DNA of 21,406 nucleotides from Nitrososphaera sp. (GTDB lineage Archaea > Thermoproteota > Nitrososphaeria > Nitrososphaerales > Nitrososphaeraceae), in the NCBI GenBank assembly GCA_025450475.1, contig JANWHJ010000027.1, positions 1 through 21,406 of the forward strand. The letters are read 5' to 3'. The position numbers and the translations under genes were made by a program. Of this stretch, positions 1-7,116 are shown piece after piece. Position 1 is the stretch's first letter, and each line of letters begins with the position of its first letter. The notes beneath the pieces are model-generated. The model was given only the letters and a program-made list of their open reading frames with translations. It was not told the DNA's origin and ran no database searches.

Positions 1-780
1 CACCTCGGAGCCGAGCGCATAAAAGAAGTATTGGCAGGAATACGTGAAATCGGTATCAAGTTCTCCGGCGTTGACATTATCAACGAGCCCATAGAAGTGA
101 GGCCGGTCTGCCACTACATGATGGGCGGCATCCACGCCAACATTGAAGGCGCTACAGAAATGACCGGCTTGTGGGCCGCTGGCGAAGCAGCTTGCAACAG
201 TACACACGGAGCAAACAGGCTCGGTGCAAATTCTACGTCAGAGTGCATTGTGTGGGGAAGGATAACCGGCGAATTGGCTGCAAAGTACGCGCAGGGGCGC
301 GAGGCCAATTCCATCCCGGAGCAGCAGGTGATCGAAGAGGAAAAACGCATTTACGACGGCCTTTTTCGCGGAAGAGGGGACGTGAACCCCTACGAGGTAA
401 GGAAGGAGTTGACGGACACGATGGACGACAAGGCTTATGTCTTTAGGACTGAGCAGGCGCTGACTGACGCGCTGAAAAAGACGAGGGAGCTGAAAGCGTC
501 GATGTGGAAGCATGTCGATGATAGGGCAAAGGAATACAACACCAATTTCGTTAATGTCATGGAGACAGACTCCATGCTAAGGACAGCCGAAGTGGTTTTG
601 GTTGGGGCGCTGAACAGGAGAGAATCTAGAGGTGCACATTCAAGGACTGACTATCCCATGCGCGACGATGTTAACTTCTTGAACCACACTCTTGCATATT
701 TCACTGGTGACGGCGGACCCAAGCTGGCATGGCACCCGGTGACATTCACACGATATGCTCCAGTGGAGAGAAAATACTGA
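1..780 (+). CDS. sdhA: Succinate dehydrogenase flavoprotein subunit, C-terminal part (gene starts before the window)
   Basis: This is the flavoprotein of complex II, which oxidises succinate to fumarate on the inner face of the membrane. The frame is open from base 1, so only about the last 260 residues are present; the first Met is not the true start. Visible SdhA/FrdA motifs are HYMMGGI (substrate/FAD region), then GLWAAGEAAC and HGANRLGANS, the conserved FAD-binding turn. The C-terminal domain has the typical Arg-rich stretch ESRGAHSRTDYPMRDD. It is followed directly by sdhC, whose ATG lies 2 nt after this stop, so the four genes form one operon in the order A-C-D-B. The family assignment is very secure. 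Succinate dehydrogenase is preferred over fumarate reductase because of the two-protein membrane anchor and the aerobic context. Confidence 0.96.
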   Translation, partial: HLGAERIKEVLAGIREIGIKFSGVDIINEPIEVRPVCHYMMGGIHANIEGATEMTGLWAAGEAACNSTHGANRLGANSTSECIVWGRITGELAAKYAQGREANSIPEQQVIEEEKRIYDGLFRGRGDVNPYEVRKELTDTMDDKAYVFRTEQALTDALKKTRELKASMWKHVDDRAKEYNTNFVNVMETDSMLRTAEVVLVGALNRRESRGAHSRTDYPMRDDVNFLNHTLAYFTGDGGPKLAWHPVTFTRYAPVERKY

Positions 781-781
781 A

Positions 782-1225
782 ATGGAAAAAATGTCGGATC
801 GCAACAACCGAGAAGGGATAAAGGGTTGGCTAAATCCCGGCCGGTTCGGCTGGGAGCGCGTAGCCTATTGGCTGCAAAGGCTGACAGGCGTTGGATTGCT
901 GGCATATTTTGTCGGCCACATTTACGAGACCAGCTCTCTCACTCAGGGCCCGGACGCATGGACCGCCATGCTGGAGCTGACGCAGACTCCTATGGGCCAC
1001 CTGATATTGCTGCTTGTAATTGGCATGAGCACCTACCATTCTGCAAATGGCATTCGTCTGATATTTACTCATGGAGGCAAGGGTCTCGGCAAGCCGGGCA
1101 GGCCGGACTACCCATATGACGCGGCGTCTCTCAATTATCGGCAGAAATCTGGAATCTGGATAGCACTGATACTGGCGGCTGCAGCTATGCTGTACGGTGC
1201 TTCCGTGCTCTTCAGAGGCAATTGA
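782..1225 (+). CDS. sdhC: Succinate dehydrogenase cytochrome b subunit (SdhC-like membrane anchor)
   Basis: A 147-residue membrane protein that anchors complex II and helps carry electrons to quinone. Three hydrophobic segments can be seen at about residues 33-48, 72-92 and 123-144. The first contains RLTGVGLLAYF, matching the SdhC R-x-[ST]-G signature near the quinone site. The second contains STYHSANGIR, in which His86 is the expected haem b ligand. I chose ATG 782, just after the sdhA stop. An in-frame ATG at 755 would extend back into sdhA without any family similarity. The stop overlaps the next gene. The SdhC/SdhD naming of the two anchors follows gene order and the His motif, and could be swapped in other annotations. 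Confidence 0.9.
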   Translation: MEKMSDRNNREGIKGWLNPGRFGWERVAYWLQRLTGVGLLAYFVGHIYETSSLTQGPDAWTAMLELTQTPMGHLILLLVIGMSTYHSANGIRLIFTHGGKGLGKPGRPDYPYDAASLNYRQKSGIWIALILAAAAMLYGASVLFRGN

Positions 1226-1581
1226 ATATGCAGATTAGAGAAAGCCAGATAATGAAAATACACTACATCACCGCAATAGGCGCGCTGTTTGTAGTCGCGG
1301 TGCACATCTTGATGCGCCTGATAATGCCGTTCGATATGAGCCTAGAGTACGGGAACGTCATCGCCAACTATCACAACATCCCTTACGCGATATTGTTGGA
1401 ATCAGTACTGGTGCTCATTGCCATTCATGGCTTCAACGGTCTGCGCGTGATACTGCTTGAACTACGCCAGAGCAAAGCGTGGGAGGATGGCGTGACGATA
1501 TTGACGATAGTGGCCATGATGGGCGTGATAGCGTATGGAACGCGCACTATCATTGTCGCAAACGGGCTAGGATTTGAGTAA
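1222..1581 (+). CDS. sdhD: Succinate dehydrogenase membrane anchor subunit (SdhD-like)
   Basis: A protein of about 119 residues with three membrane segments (roughly residues 14-34, 53-77 and 90-113), the size and layout of the second anchor of complex II. The middle segment contains IAIHGFNGLRVILLE. Its His followed by G-x-N-G-x-R mirrors the HSANGIR element of the preceding gene, so it probably supplies a haem or quinone ligand. The start is uncertain: TTG 1222 overlaps the sdhC stop, ATG 1228 lies 6 nt further on, and ATG 1252 is also in frame. All give a protein of normal length. It overlaps sdhB at its 3' end, which suggests translational coupling. Confidence 0.86.
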   Translation: MNMQIRESQIMKIHYITAIGALFVVAVHILMRLIMPFDMSLEYGNVIANYHNIPYAILLESVLVLIAIHGFNGLRVILLELRQSKAWEDGVTILTIVAMMGVIAYGTRTIIVANGLGFE

Positions 1582-2413
1582 AATGACAGAGCAAATAATT
1601 GAAAAAATAGAAAAGATTGAGAAAAAACACGAAAAGAAGGAAACCCTCAGAGACTCGATCGTGCTCAAGGTATACAGGGCAAATCGGCTCGCCGGCGAGC
1701 CAGGACGCTATGACAGCGTCGAAGTGCCGGTGCAGCGCTGGACCACTGTTCTGGACGCATTACTGCACGCCAAGGCGTACAAGGACCCGAGCATCGCTAT
1801 CCGCTATTCGTGCAGGATGGCGTCGTGCGGGTCGTGCGGTATGAAGATAAATGGCATACCGCGACTTGCTTGCTACACCAAGGTGTCTGAAATGGAGGGC
1901 AGCACCATAACTATAGAGCCGCTGGCTAATTTTCCCCACCTACGCGACCTCGTGACTGACTTTTCTCAGTTCTTTCTCCACCACCGCAACATGCAGCCGT
2001 ACGTTCAGAACGAGCATGCGGATATCAAGGACAGGGAAAAATTGTCAGAGTTTGTTCAGAAGCCTGAAGACTTGGACAGGTTCCTGCAGTTCTCGTACTG
2101 TATAAAGTGCGGCCTTTGCTATTCTGCGTGCCCGACCGTCGCGACTGACACAAAGTTCCCTGGGCCGCAGGCGCTTTCGCAGGCATACCGTTACTTTATC
2201 GACAACCGCGATAGTGCAGGCAAGGGAAGGACGAACATTGTGGACGACAAGCACGGAATCTGGCGCTGCCACTTTGCCGGCTCGTGCAGTTCGGTCTGCC
2301 CCAAGGGCGTCGATCCTGCTCTGGGAATTCAGCTCCTGAGAGGACACCTGCTGGGATTCTCAAAAAACGAAAAGAAAATAGCCGATCTGCAGGAAAGACT
2401 AAACAAAAACTAG
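1574..2413 (+). CDS. sdhB: Succinate dehydrogenase iron-sulfur subunit
   Basis: The electron-transfer subunit of complex II, linking the FAD of SdhA to quinone. The N-terminal ferredoxin domain has Cys80, Cys85, Cys88 and Cys100, the ligands of the [2Fe-2S] cluster. The C-terminal helical domain has Cys176, 179, 182 and 186 (CIKCGLCYSACP) and Cys232, 238 and 242 ending in CPKGVDP, the usual pattern for one [4Fe-4S] and one [3Fe-4S] cluster. All expected ligands are present. An unusual charged Lys/Glu-rich segment of about 25 residues precedes the ferredoxin domain. TTG 1574 overlaps the sdhD stop; ATG 1583 is the other likely start. Its stop shares the palindrome CTAG with the stop of the convergent MIP18-like gene. 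Confidence 0.96.
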   Translation: MSKMTEQIIEKIEKIEKKHEKKETLRDSIVLKVYRANRLAGEPGRYDSVEVPVQRWTTVLDALLHAKAYKDPSIAIRYSCRMASCGSCGMKINGIPRLACYTKVSEMEGSTITIEPLANFPHLRDLVTDFSQFFLHHRNMQPYVQNEHADIKDREKLSEFVQKPEDLDRFLQFSYCIKCGLCYSACPTVATDTKFPGPQALSQAYRYFIDNRDSAGKGRTNIVDDKHGIWRCHFAGSCSSVCPKGVDPALGIQLLRGHLLGFSKNEKKIADLQERLNKN

Positions 2414-2754
2414 GTGATGGGTTTGTCGTCTGTCTTGGCGGGATACTTGCTGTCGTTCACCTGCTTATTTATCGCGTCAGCCATGAAGTGATTGCTGACG
2501 TTGACCTTAACGTCGTTGATGCCCGACACCTTGTAGATGTTGTCTCGGACATCCTGTGCTATCTTGAAACCAAAGACTGCTGGGCAGAAAGGGCTTGTCA
2601 GATGCAGATCCACCTTTACTTTGCCAGAGTTGATGTCGACCTTGTCGATCAGCTCAAGTTCCATTATTGAAACTCCGATCTCTGGATCGACTATCTTAGT
2701 CAGTTCGTCAAAAATCCTTCTGCGAGTCTGCTGCATCTGCTCTTCCTGACTCAT
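2410..2754 (-). CDS. MIP18/DUF59 family Fe-S cluster assembly protein
   Basis: A 114-residue protein of the MIP18 (DUF59, PaaD/SufT-like) family, whose members help mature Fe-S proteins. The family core is clear: IVDPEIGVSIMELELI (the DPE-[IV]-x-[VLI] motif) followed by VKVDLHLTSPFCPAV, in which the Cys after TSP is the conserved, functionally important residue. The C-terminal extension after about residue 95 is polar. It has its own promoter: a TATA box centred near 2782 sits 28 nt before ATG 2754, implying a leaderless mRNA. It runs convergently into sdhB and overlaps it by 4 bp (CTAG). Its place beside an Fe-S-rich enzyme fits but does not prove a role in maturing SdhB. Confidence 0.88.
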   Translation of the reverse strand: MSQEEQMQQTRRRIFDELTKIVDPEIGVSIMELELIDKVDINSGKVKVDLHLTSPFCPAVFGFKIAQDVRDNIYKVSGINDVKVNVSNHFMADAINKQVNDSKYPAKTDDKPIT

Positions 2755-2777
2755 ATAATAGAATTTTAACGGTAACC

Positions 2778-2786
2778 ATATTTAAC
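2778..2786 (-). promoter_or_regulatory. TATA box for the MIP18-like gene
   Basis: On the minus strand this reads GTTAAATAT, centred 28 nt before ATG 2754. That is the archaeal spacing for a transcript starting at the start codon. Confidence 0.6.
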
Positions 2787-2798
2787 TATTGCAGGGAA

Positions 2799-3083
2799 TC
2801 AAAGGAAAAAGATGTGCGCGCCCTGGTGTTCGCCGGAGAGCATGTTAACGACAATCTTGCTCATCGAATGCTTGCTTTCCTCAGTTATCGGTTCTATCAA
2901 GTCCTTCGTGACAACGTCCTCCTTTTGCCCAGAAAAGAACCCGAGTACGACTACGAACGGCTTGCCATTTCCGTGCGAACACAGATAGAGCAGCTGCCTG
3001 TCTTTGACGCGGACGGAACTACATCCTGAAAGGTCTGAGGGATATTCTATCAGGCGCGTTAACGCTGCAAGGGCTGATTCCAT
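2799..3083 (-). CDS. Small hypothetical protein (94 aa)
   Basis: A reading frame that I do not recognise as any family. From ATG 3083 it encodes 94 residues: an N-terminal helix-like part, two Cys (in SGCSS and LYLCSH), a hydrophobic strand KPFVVVLGFF, and a Lys/Glu-rich C-terminal half ending HIFFL. There is no signal peptide or clear membrane segment. The frame continues upstream to TTG 3137. I prefer 3083 because a TATA-like GTTATACC lies about 24 nt before it. It sits just upstream of the MIP18-like gene on the same strand, 44 nt away, but that gene has its own TATA box. An overlapping plus-strand frame (2814-3029) is a rival, so existence is only moderately supported. Confidence 0.5.
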   Translation of the reverse strand: MESALAALTRLIEYPSDLSGCSSVRVKDRQLLYLCSHGNGKPFVVVLGFFSGQKEDVVTKDLIEPITEESKHSMSKIVVNMLSGEHQGAHIFFL

Positions 3084-3102
3084 GAAAAATCCATTGCTAA
3101 AT

Positions 3103-3110
3103 GGTATAAC
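3103..3110 (-). promoter_or_regulatory. Possible TATA box for the small hypothetical gene
   Basis: The minus strand reads GTTATACC about 24 nt before ATG 3083. It decides for that start over TTG 3137. Confidence 0.35.
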
Positions 3111-3168
3111 AGCGGAAAAGCTAGTTCCGGTTAACAAAAGGATGGATTGAAGCTAGCTAGTGTAGAAT

Positions 3169-3177
3169 CTTAAAATA
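3169..3177 (+). promoter_or_regulatory. TATA box for argH
   Basis: CTTAAAATA is centred 27 nt before ATG 3200. It lies too close (15 nt) to ATG 3188 for normal archaeal initiation, so it supports the shorter ArgH. Confidence 0.55.
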
Positions 3178-3199
3178 AGCGCCTACGATGCACACTTCT

Positions 3200-4675
3200 A
3201 TGTATCGGTCGCGGTCGAATGACAAACTTGACGACCAAGTGCTCAAGTTCCTCTCTTCAATGCAGCACGACCAGTCCATACTGGACTACGATATACTAGG
3301 GAGCGAGGCGCATTCGATCATGCTTTACGAAATGGGTCATCTTACTTCTGGTGAGCTGAAAAAGATACTGACAGCACTTGAGGACGCAATGCAAAAGCCT
3401 GAGCAGATCCAGACCGAAGGCCATGAAGACATCCACGAGGCTATCGAAGCTTTCGTAATAAGAAAAGCAGGCAATGACGCGGGGGGAAAGATGCATACCG
3501 CGAGGTCCAGGAACGATCAGGTGGTACTCGACATCCGGATGAAGATACGCGACGACATCAACGATGTTTGCGCCACGCTTGCTAGCCTAATAGAAGGGCT
3601 CGTCACTAGGGCGAAAGAAAACAAGGATGTCTCGATGATTATGTACACCCATTTGCAGCAGGCGCAGATAGGGACGTTCTCACACTTCTTGCTCTCGTAC
3701 GCTTACTCGCTAATGCGCGACATGGAGCGGCTCTATCTTGTGTACCAGCGAGTAAACCAGTCGCCGCTTGGCGCGTGTGCAATCGGGGGGTCGAGCATCA
3801 GGATCGATAGGAAAAAAACAGCCGTATTGCTTGGCTTTGACAGCATCGTCAGGAATTCAATAGACGCAACCAGCTCACGCGACTCTTTCCTTGAATACGC
3901 ATCTACTCTTGCTATACTGACCAATACCCTTGGCAGGATAGCAGAGGATTTCATTCTTTGGTCAACTACCGAATTTGGCTACATAGAACTTTCAGACCGA
4001 TATAGCTCTACGTCGAGTGCGATGCCTCAGAAAAAGAACCCCGACCCGCTGGAACTGACAAGGGCAAAGTCGGCGATTGTCACTGGCAACCTCGTGTCGA
4101 TTCTCGGAATTGTCAAGGCACTGCCCTCCGGCTACAGCCGCGACCTGCAAGAGATAAAACCACCGCTGCTCGCCGCGTCGGCAACCACCCTTGACGCAAT
4201 AAGGGTTATCGACGGTGCAGTCAGGTCCCTCAGGATAGATAAGGAAATGATGCGCCATGCCGCCAGCACCAGCTATGCAATCGCCCTAGACATTGCAGAG
4301 CAGTTGGTGATACAAAACAAGGTGCCGTTCAGGGTTTCTCACAGAATTGTGGGCGCGCTTGTAGAAAGGGCAAGCAAGGGAAAGATGCCGCTTTCCAAGT
4401 TGCAGTTATCAGACATTGCTACGGTGCTCAAGGCGCAGAATGCAGGTGTCAAGGCGGCTAAGCTGGCGAAAATAATTAAAGAGATGACGCCAGAAAAGTC
4501 ATTGCAGGCGCGGAAATCTACAGGCTCGCCTAACCTGCAGGAGCAGGAAGAGATGATAAGTTCATTATCCCAGGGAATATCGAACTACAAGATAGGCATC
4601 AAGAGGCGCACGAACAAGGTTCAGTGCGCTTTTGACAATCTAGAGAAAACAGTCAAGGGATACATGAAATCGTGA
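3200..4675 (+). CDS. argH: Argininosuccinate lyase
   Basis: Cleaves argininosuccinate to arginine and fumarate, the last step of arginine synthesis in the cytoplasm. Fumarase/ASL superfamily motifs are present: HTARSRNDQV near residue 100, MYTHLQQAQ near 150 (catalytic His; the usual Pro after AQ is Ile here), and the flexible signature loop SSAMPQKKNPD near 275, which carries the catalytic Ser. At about 490 residues it is somewhat longer than the usual 460 or so, the extra being a charged C-terminal tail. ATG 3188 is in frame, but ATG 3200 (MYRSRSND) matches the usual ArgH N-terminus and lies 27 nt after a TATA box, so I choose 3200. argG is not next to it. It precedes the LysW cluster, which may also make ornithine for this pathway. 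Confidence 0.95.
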   Translation: MYRSRSNDKLDDQVLKFLSSMQHDQSILDYDILGSEAHSIMLYEMGHLTSGELKKILTALEDAMQKPEQIQTEGHEDIHEAIEAFVIRKAGNDAGGKMHTARSRNDQVVLDIRMKIRDDINDVCATLASLIEGLVTRAKENKDVSMIMYTHLQQAQIGTFSHFLLSYAYSLMRDMERLYLVYQRVNQSPLGACAIGGSSIRIDRKKTAVLLGFDSIVRNSIDATSSRDSFLEYASTLAILTNTLGRIAEDFILWSTTEFGYIELSDRYSSTSSAMPQKKNPDPLELTRAKSAIVTGNLVSILGIVKALPSGYSRDLQEIKPPLLAASATTLDAIRVIDGAVRSLRIDKEMMRHAASTSYAIALDIAEQLVIQNKVPFRVSHRIVGALVERASKGKMPLSKLQLSDIATVLKAQNAGVKAAKLAKIIKEMTPEKSLQARKSTGSPNLQEQEEMISSLSQGISNYKIGIKRRTNKVQCAFDNLEKTVKGYMKS

Positions 4676-4787
4676 CTGTTTCTGTACTATTGAAGCAGAT
4701 ATCGTCGTAATTCGTGCTTATTTGCCTGCTTGGTGGTGGTTAGAGCGAAAAAAGGCGCCTGAATTCGCTGTTTTCATTGCGATAAGG

Positions 4788-4796
4788 TTTATATCA
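4788..4796 (+). promoter_or_regulatory. TATA box for the lysS-lysW-lysX-lysK operon
   Basis: TTTATATCA is preceded by a purine-rich possible BRE and lies about 33 nt before ATG 4825, predicting a leader of only a few bases. No other strong TATA box is seen before lysW, lysX or lysK. Confidence 0.6.
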
Positions 4797-4824
4797 TATC
4801 CGAAAGCAGTTAAAATCGCAATAA

Positions 4825-6045
4825 ATGTCGCTAAAATCAGACGATCCGAATTACTATGCCCACAAGTACAACTGGAACGGTGAAAACGGCCAGAGTAGAA
4901 GGATAAAAATCCTTGATAGTACGCTGAGGGAGGGTGAGCAGCACCCGGGTGTGTCGTTCACAATAAAACAGAGGATTCAGATCGCGTGGATGCTCGATTC
5001 TTTTGGAGTCGACCAGATAGAAATAAGCCCGGTTGTATCGCCGGATCATGCCGAAGCGACCAAGACGATAATCAAGCAGGGTCTGCGCGCTGACATTGTT
5101 GCACACACCAGGGCGATCAAGTCCGATGTCGACATTGCGATCGACTGCGGGGCAACGTGGGTCGCCACTTACATGGGCATTTCCGACATACACATATCGG
5201 CCAAGCTAAAGATCACGCGTGAAGAAGCCAAGATCAGGGCGCTTGAAGTTGCCGACTATATCAAGGCGCACGGTTTGAAGTCAAGGTTCACGATGGAAGA
5301 TGCCAGCAGGACAGATCCAGCATTCCTGATTGAAATGTGCAAGGAGATGAACAACCGCGGCATCGAGAAGATAAGCATACCGGACACAGTTGGCATTATG
5401 CGGCCGCGCGGCATGTACAACCTCGTGAAGATGGTACACGACAACATCGATACTTCAAAGACATCGCTTGACGTCCACTGTCACAATGACGTGGGATTGG
5501 CTCTAGCAAATGCCCTCGCGGGTTGCGAGGCAGGCGCCGACCAGCTTCACACCACCATAGACGGGTTTGGTGAGCGCACTGGCATCCCGAGCCTGGCGGA
5601 AGCGGCAGTCGCGCTGACGCTAATCTATAGGTCAAGCAACGACCTCAGGCTTCACATGCTAAAGGATTTGTCAAGAACGATCGCCGAATATGTCAGCATG
5701 CCGGTGCCAGAGTCGAAGCCCATAGTGGGCGATAGCGCGTACAAGCATAAGGCGGGGACGCACCTTGCGGCGATTCTACGCAATCCAGCCGCATATGAAA
5801 TAATAGAGCCGAAAATTGTTGGCAACAGGCGCAAGATAGTATTTGGCGAGCTTGCAGGCAAGAATGGCGCGGCATATCTGTTATCGTTGCTTGGCCTTGA
5901 GACAGGCAAGCACGAGGCTGAGACCCTTGCCCGGGGCCTGAAGGAACTTCGCATGGGCGACATATTGGAGCTGTATCTTGATGACAGGCTGGAGAGAAAG
6001 ATACTTAATGACGCTCCTGTAAAACTAAACCCAGCAAAGGAGTAG
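4825..6045 (+). CDS. lysS: Homocitrate synthase-type acyltransferase (lysine branch of the LysW pathway)
   Basis: A 406-residue member of the DRE-TIM metallolyase family, which joins acetyl-CoA to a 2-oxo acid. The barrel starts with DSTLREGEQHPGVSF, containing the catalytic Arg and the metal-binding Asp, and HCHND near residue 218 supplies the His pair of the metal site. GFGERTGIPSL follows as in homocitrate synthases. The EQHPGV wording and the position directly upstream of lysW and lysX favour homocitrate synthase (2-oxoglutarate to homocitrate) over isopropylmalate or citramalate synthase. There is no large C-terminal leucine-regulatory domain, as expected for homocitrate synthases of this kind. 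ATG 4825 is preceded by a TATA box about 33 nt upstream. The stop is 6 nt before lysW. Confidence 0.87.
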   Translation: MSLKSDDPNYYAHKYNWNGENGQSRRIKILDSTLREGEQHPGVSFTIKQRIQIAWMLDSFGVDQIEISPVVSPDHAEATKTIIKQGLRADIVAHTRAIKSDVDIAIDCGATWVATYMGISDIHISAKLKITREEAKIRALEVADYIKAHGLKSRFTMEDASRTDPAFLIEMCKEMNNRGIEKISIPDTVGIMRPRGMYNLVKMVHDNIDTSKTSLDVHCHNDVGLALANALAGCEAGADQLHTTIDGFGERTGIPSLAEAAVALTLIYRSSNDLRLHMLKDLSRTIAEYVSMPVPESKPIVGDSAYKHKAGTHLAAILRNPAAYEIIEPKIVGNRRKIVFGELAGKNGAAYLLSLLGLETGKHEAETLARGLKELRMGDILELYLDDRLERKILNDAPVKLNPAKE

Positions 6046-6051
6046 AATGAC

Positions 6052-6222
6052 ATGGTAGTAAAGTGTCCAGAATGTGATGCAGAGGTCAAAATACCTTCAG
6101 ACTCGATAGAGGGCGAGATCGTGACCTGCCCTGACTGCGGCGCAAGCTATGAGCTTGTCAAGTCGGCAGACGGCTTTGGGATAAAACCAGCGCAGGTTGT
6201 CGGCGAGGACTGGGGCCAGTGA
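6052..6222 (+). CDS. lysW: LysW amino-group carrier protein, with C-terminal Gln
   Basis: A 56-residue acidic carrier protein that blocks and carries the amino group of 2-aminoadipate (and, in dual-function pathways, glutamate) while it is converted to lysine or ornithine. The N-terminal zinc ribbon is clear: CPECDAEVKIP and TCPDCGASYELV give the CxxC...CxxC zinc site. The C-terminus reads VVGEDWGQ and then stop. Well-known LysW proteins end in EDWGE, and the side-chain carboxylate of that last Glu is where the substrate is attached. Here the last codon is CAG (Gln), which lacks that carboxylate (see findings). The gene lies between homocitrate synthase and lysX, and its stop overlaps the lysX GTG by 3 nt, indicating tight coupling. 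Identity is certain from motif, size and context. Confidence 0.95.
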   Translation: MVVKCPECDAEVKIPSDSIEGEIVTCPDCGASYELVKSADGFGIKPAQVVGEDWGQ

Positions 6223-7112
6223 GGCAGGAAAAGGGCAACCAGTCGTCACCAAATTTTTCCGGCAACTCCCTCATCATTCTCTATGACAATATCAGATGGG
6301 AAGAAAAAGCTCTCTATGAAGCTGCAAAGAAAAAGGGAGTCAATGTTGAAAATCTAGACTGCAAGAACTTTGTCGCAAACCTGAACGATAAGAAATCAAA
6401 ATATCGCGGCCAAGTGGTAATGCAGCGCAGCGTCAGCTACTTTAAGAACGTCCACTCCACAGCCGCGCTAGAAGGGCTCGGAGCACGCGTGATCAATCCA
6501 CTACACGCGGCTATTCTTTGCGGCAACAAGATGTACGCCCACATGATGCTGGAAAAGGCTGGTATCAGGACGCCAAAGGCAGTGGCCGCATTTTCAGGAG
6601 AGGGGGCACTTGCTGCCCTCGAAGAGTTTGGGTACCCCGCGGTTATCAAGCCCACGGTCGGCAGTTGGGGCAGGCTCATCGCCCTGTTGCGCGACAAGGA
6701 AGCTGCACGCGCGGTGATTGAAGACAGGGAGCATATGTTCCCCCTGTACCAAGTGTACTACTTTGAGGAGTTTGTCGAGCGCCCGCCCCGTGACATCAGG
6801 GCTATCGTTGTTGGTAACAAGGTAGTTGCGGCAATTTACCGGTATTCCGGCGAAGGTGAGTGGAAGACGAACATGGCGCTTGGCGGCCATGCTGAGGCGT
6901 GTCCCGTGACAAGGGATCTCGAAGACATTTGTATACAGGCCGCGAACGCGCTTGGGGGACAGATTGTAGGGGTCGATCTAATGGAAAGCAAAAGAGATGG
7001 ACTGATGGTTCATGAAGTCAACAATACAACGGAATTCAAGAATACCGTTCGGGTCACAGGAGTTGACATTCCAGGATTGATGTTGGACTATGCGCTAGGG
7101 CAAGGAAAGTAG
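6219..7112 (+). CDS. lysX: LysW ligase (LysX/ArgX, ATP-grasp)
   Basis: A 297-residue RimK-type ATP-grasp ligase that uses ATP to join 2-aminoadipate (LysX) or glutamate (ArgX) to the C-terminus of LysW. Seen motifs: GNKMYAHMML (start of the ATP-grasp region), YPAVIKPTVGSWGRLIALL (nucleotide-binding loop with the phosphate-contacting Lys and Gly), and the metal-binding end VHEVNNTTEFKN. GTG 6219 overlaps the lysW stop; there is no ATG nearby in frame with homology. The stop is 4 nt before the lysK start. Many archaea of this group use one enzyme for both lysine and arginine routes, and I cannot decide substrate preference by reading. The partner carrier ends in Gln here, so the attachment chemistry of this enzyme deserves attention. 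Confidence 0.93.
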   Translation: MRQEKGNQSSPNFSGNSLIILYDNIRWEEKALYEAAKKKGVNVENLDCKNFVANLNDKKSKYRGQVVMQRSVSYFKNVHSTAALEGLGARVINPLHAAILCGNKMYAHMMLEKAGIRTPKAVAAFSGEGALAALEEFGYPAVIKPTVGSWGRLIALLRDKEAARAVIEDREHMFPLYQVYYFEEFVERPPRDIRAIVVGNKVVAAIYRYSGEGEWKTNMALGGHAEACPVTRDLEDICIQAANALGGQIVGVDLMESKRDGLMVHEVNNTTEFKNTVRVTGVDIPGLMLDYALGQGK

Positions 7113-7116
7113 AGAA

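Noticed and set aside
2814..3029. 71-codon plus-strand frame overlapping the small minus-strand gene
   Set aside because: No TATA box at the expected distance; the minus-strand frame has a better start context. Not fully excluded.
5652..6089. 145-codon minus-strand frame opposite the homocitrate synthase gene
   Set aside because: Ser/Arg-rich shadow of a strongly conserved enzyme on the other strand; no promoter and no family motif.
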